This document shows, piece after piece, positions 12,421-23,033 of a DNA stretch of 64,000 nucleotides (the first letter of the stretch is position 1; each line of letters opens with the position of its first letter). Position numbers and translations under genes: made by a program. Below the pieces are notes generated by a model that was not told where the DNA came from, searched no databases, and worked only from the letters and a program-made list of their open reading frames with translations. The stretch comes from Antitrichia curtipendula. Lineage: Eukaryota > Streptophyta > Bryopsida > Hypnales > Leucodontaceae. The stretch lies in the NCBI GenBank assembly GCA_951230915.1, contig OX579637.1, positions 1,240,001 to 1,304,000 of the forward strand, written 5' to 3'.

Positions 12421-13363
12421 GTGCAGGATCAGCGGGATGGTGTTCATCGCCTCTATGTCAACATAGCTGCTCATGAGGTCAATGACGTTGACACAGAGGA
12501 TGATCCTGCGGAGGACTATATTCCGGGTGTAGAATCTAGATTTCTTGAGGAGGACATCAGGCGTGTGCAAACATTCGACACAGTGGTTGTCATCAACAGT
12601 TTGAAGATGACGTCAGATGGACACTCACGCAGGAAAATTCCTTTGTGCAGGATGGTGCCTATGCCAATGGTTCGTCCTACGCTTACTTGCGACATCACCC
12701 TTTTAGACAACTAGTTTTCTCGTGGTTATGACGAAGGAGCTCAAGTATTCTATGTGTCATACTTTGACGAGAAAGGCAATACGGAGATTTTCAGGGATGA
12801 GGAGAAGCATGCGTGGGGTCCCATTTGGAACTTGGTAAACGACACCTTCAACACTCAGCCGCAGTCTATTCCATCTTTGAAGCATCTAGTAGATTATAAG
12901 TTCTTTGTCTGTGACGGAAATCACAGACGTATAGTCTGGATGAGCCATATTGAGAGGTTGCACAGTCAAGAGCTTTCTTGGCATTTTTGTGTGGATTCCA
13001 TTGTCCTTGATACAAGACAACACATTGGGGTGGCAATGCAAGCAATGCACAACATAAACATGTAAGTTTTTTTTATTATTTATTTGAGTAATCGCATTAA
13101 AGTGATGGTATAGTTTATAGCATTTGACATGGTTACTTTGTCATTTATAATTCATTGTGACTTAGATGGACAGGCATACAAAGAACTCCCATGTCAAGAC
13201 CAACCTTGTGCATACCCTCTATTGTGTTCAAAAATACGAGGTTATGAAGCTTGATAAGTTTCAAGAGTTGTTGATTGAAGAGGAAGTGAAGACATGTAAG
13301 ATGCACACGCAGACAAGCTGGTATACCATGCCCTTGCATATATTCACTAGGTTCATCTTTAAG
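12421..13363 (+). other. ParB/sulfiredoxin-like 'DGNHR' domain exons
   Basis: The exon at about 12421-13061 reads through a TAG at 12712 (context LLDN-stop-FSRGYDEG, where Gln fits) and contains YKFFVCDGNHRRIVWMSHI, followed by ELSWHFCVDSIVLD and AMQAMHNIN. A hydrophobic strand, then an Asp-Gly-x-His-Arg box, then helix and strand is the arrangement of ParB-like/sulfiredoxin-like nucleotide-binding domains ([D/N]G-x-H-R). The next exon (13174-13363) joins in phase as HNIN-MHTKNSHVKTNL when the acceptor ending at 13173 is used. Known ParB-like domains bind or hydrolyse nucleotides and often sit beside DNA methylases in phages and plasmids; activity here is inference. Confidence 0.5.
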
Positions 13364-14625
13364 GTATGAAATATCCTTTTTTATGCAATCCATTGTCTGG
13401 TAAAACCACGGTTCAATCATATCGAGTGTAATTGTTAAAATCTTGGTAGTCATCATTGTTGTGACAACTTTTGCCTCTCAACAAGAGATCTCCTCTACAG
13501 CTGATGCCGCAATTCAAAAACTCAGAGATGAAAATCAAGAAGTGGAAGTGACCAGGGAAGATGTCGCTGCCACAATGAGAGCGGCTATTAAAGGGTCAAC
13601 CGATCAACATTATAAGAAGCTTTCAAAGATTGTGGCGGTCGTAAATCCAGAGCTTACCCCGAACTGGCTCAAAGAAGTACGTGACTTTTTAATACATAGT
13701 TTTTGATTTTGACATTCATCGATTTTACGCATGAATTATTACTAAGTTTTGGAGTCTTGTAGATTGAGAGTTACTGGAGCCACAATACTGTTCTCGAGTT
13801 GACACTGGAGAAGCTGCAGCTCATTGCGACTGCCGCCGTGGAACCAAGACACAAGGTCAAATGGCTTAGATGGATGAACGCGAGTTCTCATACGAGAAAA
13901 GCTTGTTGCTTTCCACCACATCCAGTGAATGAGGAAAAACTGGGCATTTTTCTGGCCAAGACTGCCTACTACGTTGGGGTAGGATTCTTAACTAATTGAA
14001 TATGAAATTGCCGCATGTATTTTTCTTTCACTTCATTATTTTTTATTCATTCTAAAGTAGGTTACTCTATTTGACACAAGGTCTGGTTGAACTATGTATT
14101 TTACAGCTAGAGGAGGCAGCTGCGGAGATGTTTAAGACCATCACCCACACTAACAACATTCCAATTGACATGACCATCCTGAGTGAACCCAAGACAATAG
14201 TAGAGTATTTGGAGACGTGGCAGATGAAGCTGTGGGACCAAGCCTACACAGGGGTCTTTAAGGGAAAGGATGCCTTCAAGAAATCGGACAAGTTTGCGTT
14301 GTACGGGGTAACTAGCTTGACGGTGAAGAGATTGATTTGCAGGTAGTACTATCATTTTAATACATATTAACTTATTTGCATTATGTCCATGTTCTAGATT
14401 ATGTTGTTTGTAGGACACTGCCTCAGTTTGTGGATTATTATGGTAGTCGTCCTACGTTGGACCACTACGTTTTCCTCCTCATGATTTTATAAACTCTTAT
14501 TATCAGTTATCAATTACATATTGATGTTCAGTACTCTCTTGTTTCTTACAATTATTCAAACTGACGGAAGCAGTTCCTGATGTGAACAGATACTTCAAGT
14601 TCGAGTTGTATGGCAAAAAGGCTAT

Positions 14626-14956
14626 AACACGATATTCGTTATTTTGGGAGTTTTCCTATCTCCCAATTTCGGTCGGTTTGCGCTGATCTGAATCACAGAT
14701 TGGGAAACTGGAATTTTTGAATGGCCATAACTTACTCAAATTTTGTCCAAAATGAGCAAATGAGATGTTTTTTGACATCTACAGATTTCGTAGATGTCAA
14801 AAAACACCTCATATTCCCAGTTTGGACAAGATTTGAGTAAGTTATGGCCATTCGAAAATTCCAGTTTTCCAATCTGTGGTGCAGATCAGCGCGAACCGCG
14901 CTGAACTGCATACTCCCAAAATCATGGAATTCTCCCAAAATAACGAATATCGTGTT
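14626..14956. mobile_element. 331-bp foldback (MITE-like) element inserted in an exon
   Basis: The two ends are exact inverted repeats for about 25 bases (AACACGATATTCGTTATTTT at the left, its complement at the right). The arms stay complementary over most of their length, with AAATGGCC-type arms meeting around TGACATCTACAGATTTCGTAGATGTCA near 14777-14805. Four-base direct repeats CTAT flank it (14622-14625 and 14957-14960). Without the element and one CTAT the exon reads in frame (YGKKA-I-KKEDLPPF), so the insertion is clearly secondary. It codes for nothing. A 4-bp target duplication would fit Sola-like elements, but the family is not established. Confidence 0.85.
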
Positions 14957-14960
14957 CTAT

Positions 14961-15594
14961 TAAGAAAGAGGACTTACCTCCGTTTCTCACTACATGGCTC
15001 AACCGGTTGTCAGTGGATTGCATGTTCTCCACTACTCAACTGCAAAAGTGGACAAGTCCTCACTTGCAGACATGTCCGTGGTATCTTGAGTGTAACTTTG
15101 GTGTTACACCACCAGAGGAGGAGGCCCTCTTTCAGACTCTGAAGGGAACCATGGTGACCGATGCGAAGTTTGACAAATTCGCTGGACTGGAACCAGAGGC
15201 AAGGGCCAAGGCCATTACAAAGCAAGAGCTCACCGACAAGAAGAAGGTGGACAAGCTGGAGGAGGCCAAGAAGAAGTTTGAACTAAACAAGAAGAAGGGC
15301 GAAGAGAACAGGAAGAAGCGACAACTTGAGAAAGAGGAAGGGAAGGGGACAAAGAAGCGTTGGCTAAAAAAAGACATCACCCAGGCTCCAAAACCAGCTA
15401 CAAGTGCAACAGACGTCAACCTTTCATCATCCGGATTCTCCCTCCCTCAAGAGCGCATGGTGCAGAGAATGACGCCGTCAACGAAGACTATGATTCTGGG
15501 GTTTGATGTTGATGAGTGTATATTGAACATGGCACTCAAGAGTCTTGAGATGGGAACAAAGTCCTTTGAGGACATTGAGGCCTTCTTAGCCATG
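14961..15594 (+). other. lysine-rich middle exon of the ParB-like/methyltransferase-like gene
   Basis: Reads KKEDLPPFLTTWLNRLSVDC, then a Trp/Cys-containing stretch, then a long charged helix (about 15200-15370) dominated by Lys and Glu, such as KKKVDKLEEAKKKFELNKKK. It ends at the donor ATG|GTAAAT (15594/15595). The charged helix may be a linker or nucleic-acid contact. It continues the exon upstream of the foldback insertion. I recognise no domain in it. Confidence 0.5.
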
Positions 15595-15763
15595 GTAAAT
15601 CTACTCTTGCAATTATTGAACTAGGCCTAGATTTGAGAATGTTTCATATGAAACTCACTTCATACAGAACTACCTATATAATGCAAATGTGGTTCCATTA
15701 ACTTCATAATAGATGTATTATACTAACTCACCTCTCAATTCTATGCATATTGCAACATTCCAG

Positions 15764-16737
15764 TGACAAGAACCACGCCTTTGACAAAATTAGGGGATTT
15801 GAGTCAGTTGTTGACTTTATGATTGTGGATGTGCCTAAGGGACTCCACATCCCTACTCTCTCATCAGCACAAGCTCTAGTACCAAAGTGGAACGAATTCA
15901 AATCCTACTACTTGGTACTTATCTTTGACTTCGTGACTCAGTACCTTCACAATAATGGTGCCTTCTTTGTAATTTATCCAACGTCGTCTTCGGCACATCA
16001 AAGCCACCTTCTTGGATGCTACCAGGAATATGATTTTTGTATATTGGAGACATATTTTGGCACAAATCATCTTCACTTGACATCCGCCGCAGATGCAAAG
16101 AAGACGATAATTCTCTATAGTTTTACATTCAGTTGTCTTCATTTGTATGAGTTCCGCTTCACATTCCTTGACATTGACTTCGTTGGAATTGCAGACTTAG
16201 AGGTTTTCTGTCTCGCCATTTGTGCGGAAATCCGGGCCGAAGACACTAAAGGAATTTCCCTTTCAATTTGTCCCGTCCCAAGACAAGGTGGTTGTCAACC
16301 TCGCTAAGGACGACATCCTCCGCAATCTGGTTTTCAAAGAAGATGTCACAATGAACGGCAACATGCCATGGCGTGGCCCGCGCAAAAAGGAATTTGAGTT
16401 TATGCAGATGCTTATTGAGGCAGCGACTGCACCAGGGGATGTTGTAGTTGATTGCACAGCGGCAACAAGTTTGTTATTTTAATTTAATTACATATTCAAA
16501 GTTGATCTTTATATACTCAATGCCACTTTGATTGTCTAATTTCTTGTTCTATAGGATCCAGCATCCAAGCATGCCGTGCAACGTGTCGCCATATTCTAGC
16601 TTTTGAGGAAGATGTGAGCATCTTCAAGGCCCTTATAGCTCCAATACTCCGGAAATCTGTGGTTCTTGCGGCAGAGATTCCAAAATCACCGCCTGACCTT
16701 GGAATTGAAGAGGACGAGGAGGTTATCATCTAGAAGG
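15764..16737 (+). other. DNA methyltransferase-like (N6/N4-type) exons
   Basis: Exon 15764-16119 contains SVVDFMIVDVPKGLHIPTL followed by LIFDFVTQYLHNNGAFFVIY. This matches the position of the DPPY/DPPW catalytic motif and next strand in class I amino-methyltransferases, but the residues are DVPKG. After an intron come GNMPWRGPRKKEFEFMQML and IEAATAPGDVVVDCTAA, then (intron 16471-16554) RSSIQACRATCRHILAFEED. This is the C-terminal 'GPR.K....LI..T.PGDVVLD..AGTGS' SAM-binding block (motif I) of the N6_N4_Mtase family, in the circularly permuted order with the SAM motif last. The glycines of motif I are partly replaced and the DPPY-like motif is altered, so catalysis is doubtful. The acidic end (IEEDEEVII) precedes a TAG at 16731. 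Confidence 0.5.
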
Positions 16738-16850
16738 TTTAGAAGACACTCCAATTTAGTAAGTAAGTCGATGACCAAGCTCAGTAATTCAGACATATTG
16801 ATCTGTCTTAAGGTGTAGTACTCTAACATTTTGTTCATTGGTTTGTGCAG

Positions 16851-17106
16851 GCAAGTCCAGGAATTAAGTTCTTTCCGGAATGTACCTTTTTTTGCAAATC
16901 CACTGTTTTTCCAGAGTCCACCAAAATCTTTTGTTCTCCCTTCGTATGCAGAAGCTTTATCCCAGGATTATGTTGCAGATGACCCACAACCTACTTTGAG
17001 AGCTCGATTTGTGAATCCTCGCGTTCTAGAATTTGTAGATGAACATGCAGTAGAGTTTGATGTTCAATCTTCTGATAGTGAGGGTAGTTCTATGTCAGCG
17101 CTTTAG
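16851..17106 (+). other. probable terminal exon of the ParB-like/methyltransferase-like gene
   Basis: Begins after the acceptor TTTGTGCAG (16850) and stays open to TAG 17104. It encodes an acidic, serine-rich tail (words LPSYAEALSQDY, EHAVEFDVQSSDSEGSS). It has no recognisable domain. The joining phase with the previous exon is uncertain because two frames are open. Confidence 0.35.
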
Positions 17107-18655
17107 CTATCCATTTGATTTTTGATAGCCTTTTTAACGCCTTCTATTGTTGGATTTGATTTATTATATTACTATGGTGTTTTCTACTATTATCTACTTA
17201 CTTTGGCACAGCACATCGTATATTTTTACATAAATTTATATCTTCATACATTGTCTTGTGCTTTCAAATAGCTTATAATGTATGTATGCGTTTACGTTTC
17301 ATTGGACGAGACATGTTCAAATAAGTACTCCAAAGCCAAAATATATACTAGAATGAAGTTAAACTTTTGAGGATTATTTAGCAAGATGATAGATTGTCTT
17401 AAAAACCTATCACTCCTAGCAGGGGTCTACCCGACTACTTCTTTATACTTGCTTGGCAAGAATAATTTTGGCAAGAGAAGTAACAAAAGTGCTTAGTAAT
17501 CACTTCCATCTTCCTATACCTGAAAGTCGCATTTCAAAGCCCCTTCCCCGTACCGGGAGGGGTCTTTAGTAGTCACATCGTAGGCATCATGTTTTTATTG
17601 GATCTTGCCATAGCTAATTTATGCACCACAATGGCAATTGATCACAATGTGAGATTGTGCAATCGCGAAATGCAATGGCCTTTGCGCGGGAGGGAAGAAA
17701 AATCGACATCACTAAGGTCTTCTTATTGTGCATCTTAACAAGCAGATGTATCGAGCCTTACTAACTATCTAAAGCAGGATCATACATCAAGATGCACCAT
17801 TTCCTTCACTCACACTTCTAAACGCAAATTTCCAACTCTCAATCAAAAATATTGTAGAATGTCATTGCTGGTAATAGCAATACTTTACAGTTGTTCAATT
17901 ACATCAACCTTCTTGCCTATCCATGTTGATGTACTGTCACCGTTGATTCTCCGGTAACTTAGTAGTGAGCTCACGGAAAATTGCAACAATCCATAAGAAC
18001 TCACAGAACATAGTAGAATGCTCACTGTCAAGTCATATGCGCGTGTGACGGTTGTTCCTAGTGAAGTTGTTGCATGGCCTCCCACCAACAATGAAATCAA
18101 AGCCATGATACTTTTGTATGAGACTACTAAGACATGTATTGTTAATTGTCTCACATCGTGATAGTCCAGATCAAGATAGCCTTCTTAATTCATTATGGAC
18201 CACCAAGTCTGGAAGCAACGACAGGCTCCCTCTTCAATCTCCACACTCACCTTTATGTCGAGATTGATCCCAACCTTCTAGAGAGCTACTGCAACTCCTC
18301 CAATCCCTGAAGAACCGACAATACCTTAATCCCCTTCGGATTAAACCGCTTCAAAACAAAAAAGTGATAAGCCATTGTATACACAGAAAAGCTATTTCCA
18401 AGTGCTTTGTATTGTGCTATATGGCTGAAGCGGTGCCTGGAGTTATCTGTGTATTAGCCCAGCTGAGTTGGCAAGGCAGGCTGCACTAGCTGCCCCGTTA
18501 TGAGAAGGAGGGCTGCCCTGCCTGCCTTATTCGACGGGCAAGTCGGGATGTAATGTCCGCCTTTATGGAGTGTGTAGTATACTATAAAAAGTCGATTCTA
18601 TATTATAGTGAAAAGTCAATTGTCATTGTCCCAATTATATAGATCATGAACCCAC
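17107..18655. other. unassigned DNA downstream of the ParB-like gene
   Basis: No supportable gene. It contains the reversed motif CCCTTCCCCGTACCGGGAGG at 17541-17560, matching the motif in the 9.5-11.7 kb region in inverse orientation, so the element carrying the gene may end somewhere in this stretch. The 89-codon minus-strand frame at 17885-18154 has no independent support. Confidence 0.4.
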
Positions 18656-18659
18656 TTTT

Positions 18660-18935
18660 TGGAGGGCATTGTTTTTATCCGCTCTATTCAACCACTATTT
18701 TCATCCTATTTTTTATCTTGTTTTTCATTCCCCTTTTCATCCACCGTTTTCATCTACCGTTTTCATCTACTTTTTCATCCACCATTTTCATCTATTGTTT
18801 CATCCACTATTTCATCCATTTTTTCATCTACTATTTTATCCACTTTTTCATCCACTTTTTTCAACCACTTTTTCATCCACTTTTCCGTCCATGGTCATCC
18901 CCTTCTTCAGTTACTGTCATCTACTTTTTCAAAAT
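18660..18935 (+). repeat. TTTTTCATCCAC minisatellite
   Basis: About 20 degenerate units of the type TTTTTCATCCAC / TTTTCATCTAC in tandem. All three plus-strand frames stay open across it, giving Phe/His/Ser-rich frames that are repeat artefacts. Confidence 0.7.
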
Positions 18936-19175
18936 TTATTCACCAAAATTTTAGAATCCCTGCTCACCGCTCACCAATCCCCGCTCCTCGCTCCATGCTC
19001 CACGCTTGCATACCAGCATTCTTATCTCTCTTCGTGTCTAGCTCTTCCCGGATCACCTCAAGATCCAAAATAACCCTCCCCAGTGGATCTTCTCTCTAGA
19101 CTTCCAAATCCGGAGAGCCCATTCTATCCCTTTGGGGTCCTTTCTTCTTAATAGAGGTTGGAATTCGCTCAGATT

Positions 19176-19949
19176 CTATTTTCCGTTCGAAAGATCCTTT
19201 CTTCCTCTCTGATGAACCCCTTCCACATTCCTCATCCGGTCCTCTTTTTTCTCCCTTTCCTCACTATCTCGGGGTGGAGTTATGTTCAGTTTCACTAGGG
19301 TGGCTGCTGCCTTGTATATGGTCCTCTCTAAATTCCTAAGCATCCCTAGGTAATTATACAAGTGGAAGAAGAAGGGCCAATTGGGATTGCCTTTGTGTTT
19401 TTTAAAGAAATGACCATTTTACCAACTAGGTCCTTCACTATTCCTGCCCAAAATATTTTCCTCTCCCCACTCAACGCTCTAAAAATTGTATTAGCCCAAG
19501 TTATTGTGATCCGGTTTGGATGTTCCGGATACAGTATCGGGACTACAAACTCCAACATCCTTCCTTTCTCTCCTTATCTTGCAATCGGCTACTGCGTAGC
19601 CATCCTTAGCATGGGGAGGATTAGAGAATTTACCTTCCGCAAACTTGTCTGTATGCAAAGCCATCCCTTCTCCCGGACGCGGAAAGTCATACACCTTCTT
19701 CCATGTCTCAATCGTCCACTTTCTAGGCAAAGCACAATTGGTCTTCATCCACTCATTTGACTGCTCGCCCAGCAACTCTTGGATCATCTCTTCACTCTTC
19801 AAACTCCAGGGGCGACTAAGAAACCCCGCTACTCCAATTTGGCTCAGATCCTCCTCCAACTGCTTCTTCTCTCTCTCATCCTTCAGAATGGCCGAATAGA
19901 TGTTCTTGATCTTCAGCGCACCAGACCCATTGCCTTCCACCTTCACCAT
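19176..19949 (-). pseudogene. gag-like 'plant transposon protein', copy 2, frameshifted
   Basis: Starts at ATG 19949 and is homologous to the copy at 21126. Matching words include IGVAGFLSRPWSLKSEEMIQ against MGCVGFLHRPWDLKSEGMIE, and WTIETWKKVY against WTQELWAGTY. After a frameshift near 19560 there is EFVVPILYPEHPNRITITWA, and after another near 19380 FFFHLYNYLGMLRNLERTIY. Its length and order match copy 1 up to the charged tail. The role is probably that of a retroelement Gag or the 'putative plant transposon protein' family (Transposase_32-like fold); this is inference. No reverse transcriptase follows. Confidence 0.7.
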
Positions 19950-20460
19950 CTCTCCCTCAGAGATTTATTTCCCTCCACAAACCTTGCACAATCCTTCAAA
20001 AACTACAAAGCGATAGGATCCTTCCTCTCTACTGGATCCGAAAACTATGAACTTGCTTTCCTCTCACACCTTCACACTTCCAAACAACTCTAAGAGCTCA
20101 AAGAATGCTGCAAACATCAGAACGAGAAAGGAGAGTGGAAGTCTCGATCCTTGGGTCATCTTTCCTAAATTGGTTCCTAGCCGTTTAGGTTTTAGGTTTC
20201 CGCCGTCATTCTGGGAGGATCTGACCGTTGAACGGTCAGTCCTAATTTCCGGTAGAGCCGTTGGATCCAAGAAATGCTCTACTAGCTTCCAATAGGTCCC
20301 GCAACCTCTTCTAGTATGTGTCTGCACCCGACTTCAGCACTTCGAGATATTCTCGGGTACTAATCCGGATCCTCTTCCGGTTCCAATTTAGGGTAAAAAC
20401 AAGAAATCTTAACTTCCTGTTAACCTAATTATCTCTCTATCACTACACCTATTGTAAGGG
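19950..20460 (-). other. 5' leader of gag-like copy 2
   Basis: On the minus strand this precedes the ATG at 19949. Sequence near 20380-20410 (complement of CCGGTTCCAATTTAGGGTAA) matches the 5' side of copy 3 at about 53800-53820, so the leader belongs to the element. It contains several TCCGG words. Confidence 0.4.
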
Positions 20461-20982
20461 AACGTTAGTCTTGATAAGATTCTTGGTTTAGACCTCCATG
20501 AACCAAAAAAAATGTATCAATACTAACTTGTTCCTCCAACTTTCTAGGTAATTAGGCTAATCTTCACATTTTGGTCTACGACAAGGGCGCATCGAACCTT
20601 GACAATGAACTTCTAGTTATGAGTTGCCGCCGCTACAGCAATTGATCTATGGACCCTTCAACCTAAAGCAATTTGAATGAAATAACTTCTCATGCAATTT
20701 ATCATTAATGTAACGTTACGGAATGTCCGGAAACTAAACTTAATACATAAAATAGAGATATATAGGAGAAGAACTTTGAAATTTTTGCATAAGTGTAGAA
20801 GTTTAGACGCTAGAAACCTACATTAGAAAAGATCTCTTTCGTAGGAAAGTTAAAACTCTAATTAGGTTAAAACAGTGTTCCGGAACCAGTAGCCGGATAG
20901 TCGGAAGTTCCGGATCGTAGGGGTTCCGGCTAGGGAACTTACGGGAACTCCACCGGTTCGGGAACTTAGGGTTTCGCGCCGC

Positions 20983-20990
20983 TATATGAA
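20983..20990 (+). promoter_or_regulatory. TATA box of gag-like copy 1
   Basis: TATATGAA about 143 bases upstream of the ATG at 21126. Copy 3 has CTATATAAG in the equivalent place (minus strand, 53577-53585). Confidence 0.5.
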
Positions 20991-21125
20991 CCCCGCCGCC
21001 ATTCTCATTCGGTCTCTTTTCTCTGCGGCATTTTCGCGAGTACGTTTAGTGAGAGAAAGAGTGGTGAGATAGGATCGAGGTAGGAAGCGGAAGTAAGGTC
21101 GGTGCAACTCCGGAAGACCGACAGG

Positions 21126-23033
21126 ATGACGAAAACCCGAGCCCGTAGACTGGCGGTGATCGCACAGACTGTCAGCCCGGCGATTCCGTTCGATACGGAT
21201 CGCCATAGAGAGTTGCAGGAGGATTTAGAGACCATGGGCTGTGTCGGGTTCTTACACCGCCCATGGGACTTGAAGAGTGAAGGAATGATTGAGGAACTCC
21301 TTTACGGAGTTCCCAATCAGTATGAGTTGACGGTGAGGGGCCGCCCGAGAGCGTGGACACAAGAGCTCTGGGCCGGAACGTACTTTGCACTGAACCGGGG
21401 GCATGGATGGGCCGGCCGAACGGAGAAGTTCGCGGCGGAAAGATTCCGGAACTTCGCCGACCCAAAGGAGGGGTTTGCAGCGACGGATTGCGTGTATGAC
21501 CGAGATCAGCAACTCTTAGAGTTCCTGATCCCCATCCTGTATCCGGAAAAGCCTAGCCGGGTAACCACCACAGTGGCCAACACCATTTTTGGGGCTTTAG
21601 AAAACAAGGTTAACCCGCCCCCAAGACCCGTAAATTGGGGCGAACTTATTCACACGATTGTGGATAAGTTAGCGAATGGGATTTCAGGACGGAAGACCAG
21701 TTACATTAGCCCGTACTTGTTCCACTTGTACCACCGGATGAAAACCCTGAGCGAGCCGGAGCAGCTTATGTACAAGAAAGGGGAAAATCTCCTCAAGTAC
21801 GGGCTGAGACCGGAACCGCAACCGGAGGAGCCGGAATCCGAGGAGGAGGACGTTCCGGAGGAAACACAGACCACTCCAGAGAAGGCCGGAACCAGTAGGC
21901 GGAAGTCCACCGACCGGACAGCGTGAGGGAAACAAGTGGCGGAAGGTTCCGTCCAGCCGGAAAGCCCGCACGAGGAGTTGGATCCAGTCGAGAACGCCAT
22001 ACATTGGCTGCGAACGACGAGGACGGTGAACGACCGGATGGCAGCAGTACTCCAAGACGTTTGCCATTCGTTAGGAGTGAAGGACGAGAGAGAGATCTTG
22101 GCCGCCATCGCACGAAGACCGAATCCGGAAGACGTCAAGGTTCTGTACGATTAGATCCGGAGTCTTCAGGAGGAACGGGATCAGTTCCGGAGCCAGCACC
22201 AGTGGTCGGAACGGGAGATGCACATCGCGAACCGGAAGTCCACGGAAGCGATGGCTCTAGTACGGAAGCTGGGAGAAATGATCGACCTTCCAGCCAGCAC
22301 CATCTCGAGGGCCCAACTCTGGAACTCATAGATGGTGGCCCAAGGCCACATTACCGGAACAAAGGTCGTACTCATCCTAACGGATTTCGAGGCCCGGATG
22401 GAGGGAGTGCTGAAGGAGATGCGACAGCTGATTGGAAGCCTCGACCCAAACCTGCTTGACTAAGCAATGTTCGCTGATCTTCCGGGAGGAGAGTTCCAAG
22501 AAACTCAAGGAGCCGGAACTTCAACGGGAAAGAGGAATCCGGAAATCCCGACTCACGTGGTCACTTATCCGGAGGTTAAAACGCCGAAAGAAGCAAGCAC
22601 ACAGACCACCGTCCAGGAGGGGACAGCCGGAAGACAGGCGGCGGTAAACCTGTTTCCGCCTCTCCAGCTGACGGAAACGGAGGCTGAGGCCATAGCAGCA
22701 GCAAGTGTCCGGAATCCTGCCCGGACCGATCCGGACAGATTTATGCATATGCAGAACACTCCACCACCAGCGAATCCGGGCAACACCGTCATTAATTTGA
22801 CGGAGACAAAGACGACACGGCAGCGACACACGAGGATCGAGGAGCCGCTGGAGATCGATGAGACGGAAGAGGAATCTGCGGAGTCTCACTCCCAATCGGA
22901 TGGGACGGATTCTGATCCGCCTCAGATCCGGACTCGGTCGGCAACGAAGAGGACTCCAGCAAAGGTAACTGCCCGGAAGTCCACTCCAGCGAATCTTAGG
23001 GCCGGACCATCGACAAAGAAGCCCCGCAAATGA
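21126..23033 (+). pseudogene. gag-like 'plant transposon protein', copy 1, four in-frame stops
   Basis: One frame of 636 codons from ATG 21126 to TGA 23031, interrupted by TGA 21924, TAG 22152, TAG 22329 and TAA 22461, with no frameshift. Part 1 (residues 1-266) is the conserved domain: MGCVGFLHRPWDLKSEGM, WTQELWAGTYFALN, LIPILYPEKPSRVTTTVANT and SPYLFHLYHRMKTLSEPEQL, then an acidic Pro/Glu tail. Part 2 (about 270-445) is helical; LYD-stop-IRSLQEERDQF and LWNS-stop-MVAQGHI read as coiled coil if each stop was CAG. Part 3 (446-635) is polar and low-complexity, ending in the basic KKPRK. It is probably Gag-like structural protein or Transposase_32-like protein; enzymatic motifs are absent. Copies 2 and 3 confirm the first domain, and copy 3 also has a part-2 coiled coil. 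Confidence 0.7.

Larger units (their letters stand above)
11821..17106 (+). pseudogene. multi-exon ParB-like / DNA-methyltransferase-like gene
   Basis: A series of plus-strand exons with matching splice phases. Supported pieces are about 11840-12230 (acidic N-terminus), about 12421-13061, 13174-13363, 13488-13676, 13763-13978, 14107-14342 and 14414-14468. They continue with an exon split by a foldback element (about 14555-14625 plus 14961-15594), then the methyltransferase-like exons 15764-16119, about 16200-16470 and 16555-16737, and a tail at 16851-17106. Introns are short (about 80-130 bp) with GTAAGT/GTACGT-type donors. The order ParB-like domain, helical region, lysine-rich linker, methyltransferase-like domain suggests one large chromatin- or DNA-modifying protein, probably element-encoded. 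Damage: an in-frame TAG at 12712, the 14626-14956 insertion, and junctions near 15594/15764 and 16119/16195 whose phases I could not reconcile. The function is inferred from motifs only. Confidence 0.55.

Noticed and set aside
17885..18154. 89-codon minus-strand frame with hydrophobic stretches.
   Set aside because: Isolated, no homology that I recognise, and surrounded by non-coding sequence.
18646..19099. Three overlapping plus-strand frames of 102-146 codons.
   Set aside because: All three frames are open because the TTTTTCATCCAC minisatellite lacks stops; they are Phe/His/Ser-rich artefacts.
21923..22895. Long plus- and minus-strand frames overlapping the second part of gag-like copy 1.
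   Set aside because: They are shadows of the 21126-23033 frame, which is supported by homology with copies 2 and 3.
19176..23033. The two head-to-head gag-like copies as one large palindromic element.
   Set aside because: The copies are diverged from each other and carry different frameshifts and stops, so they are separate insertions.
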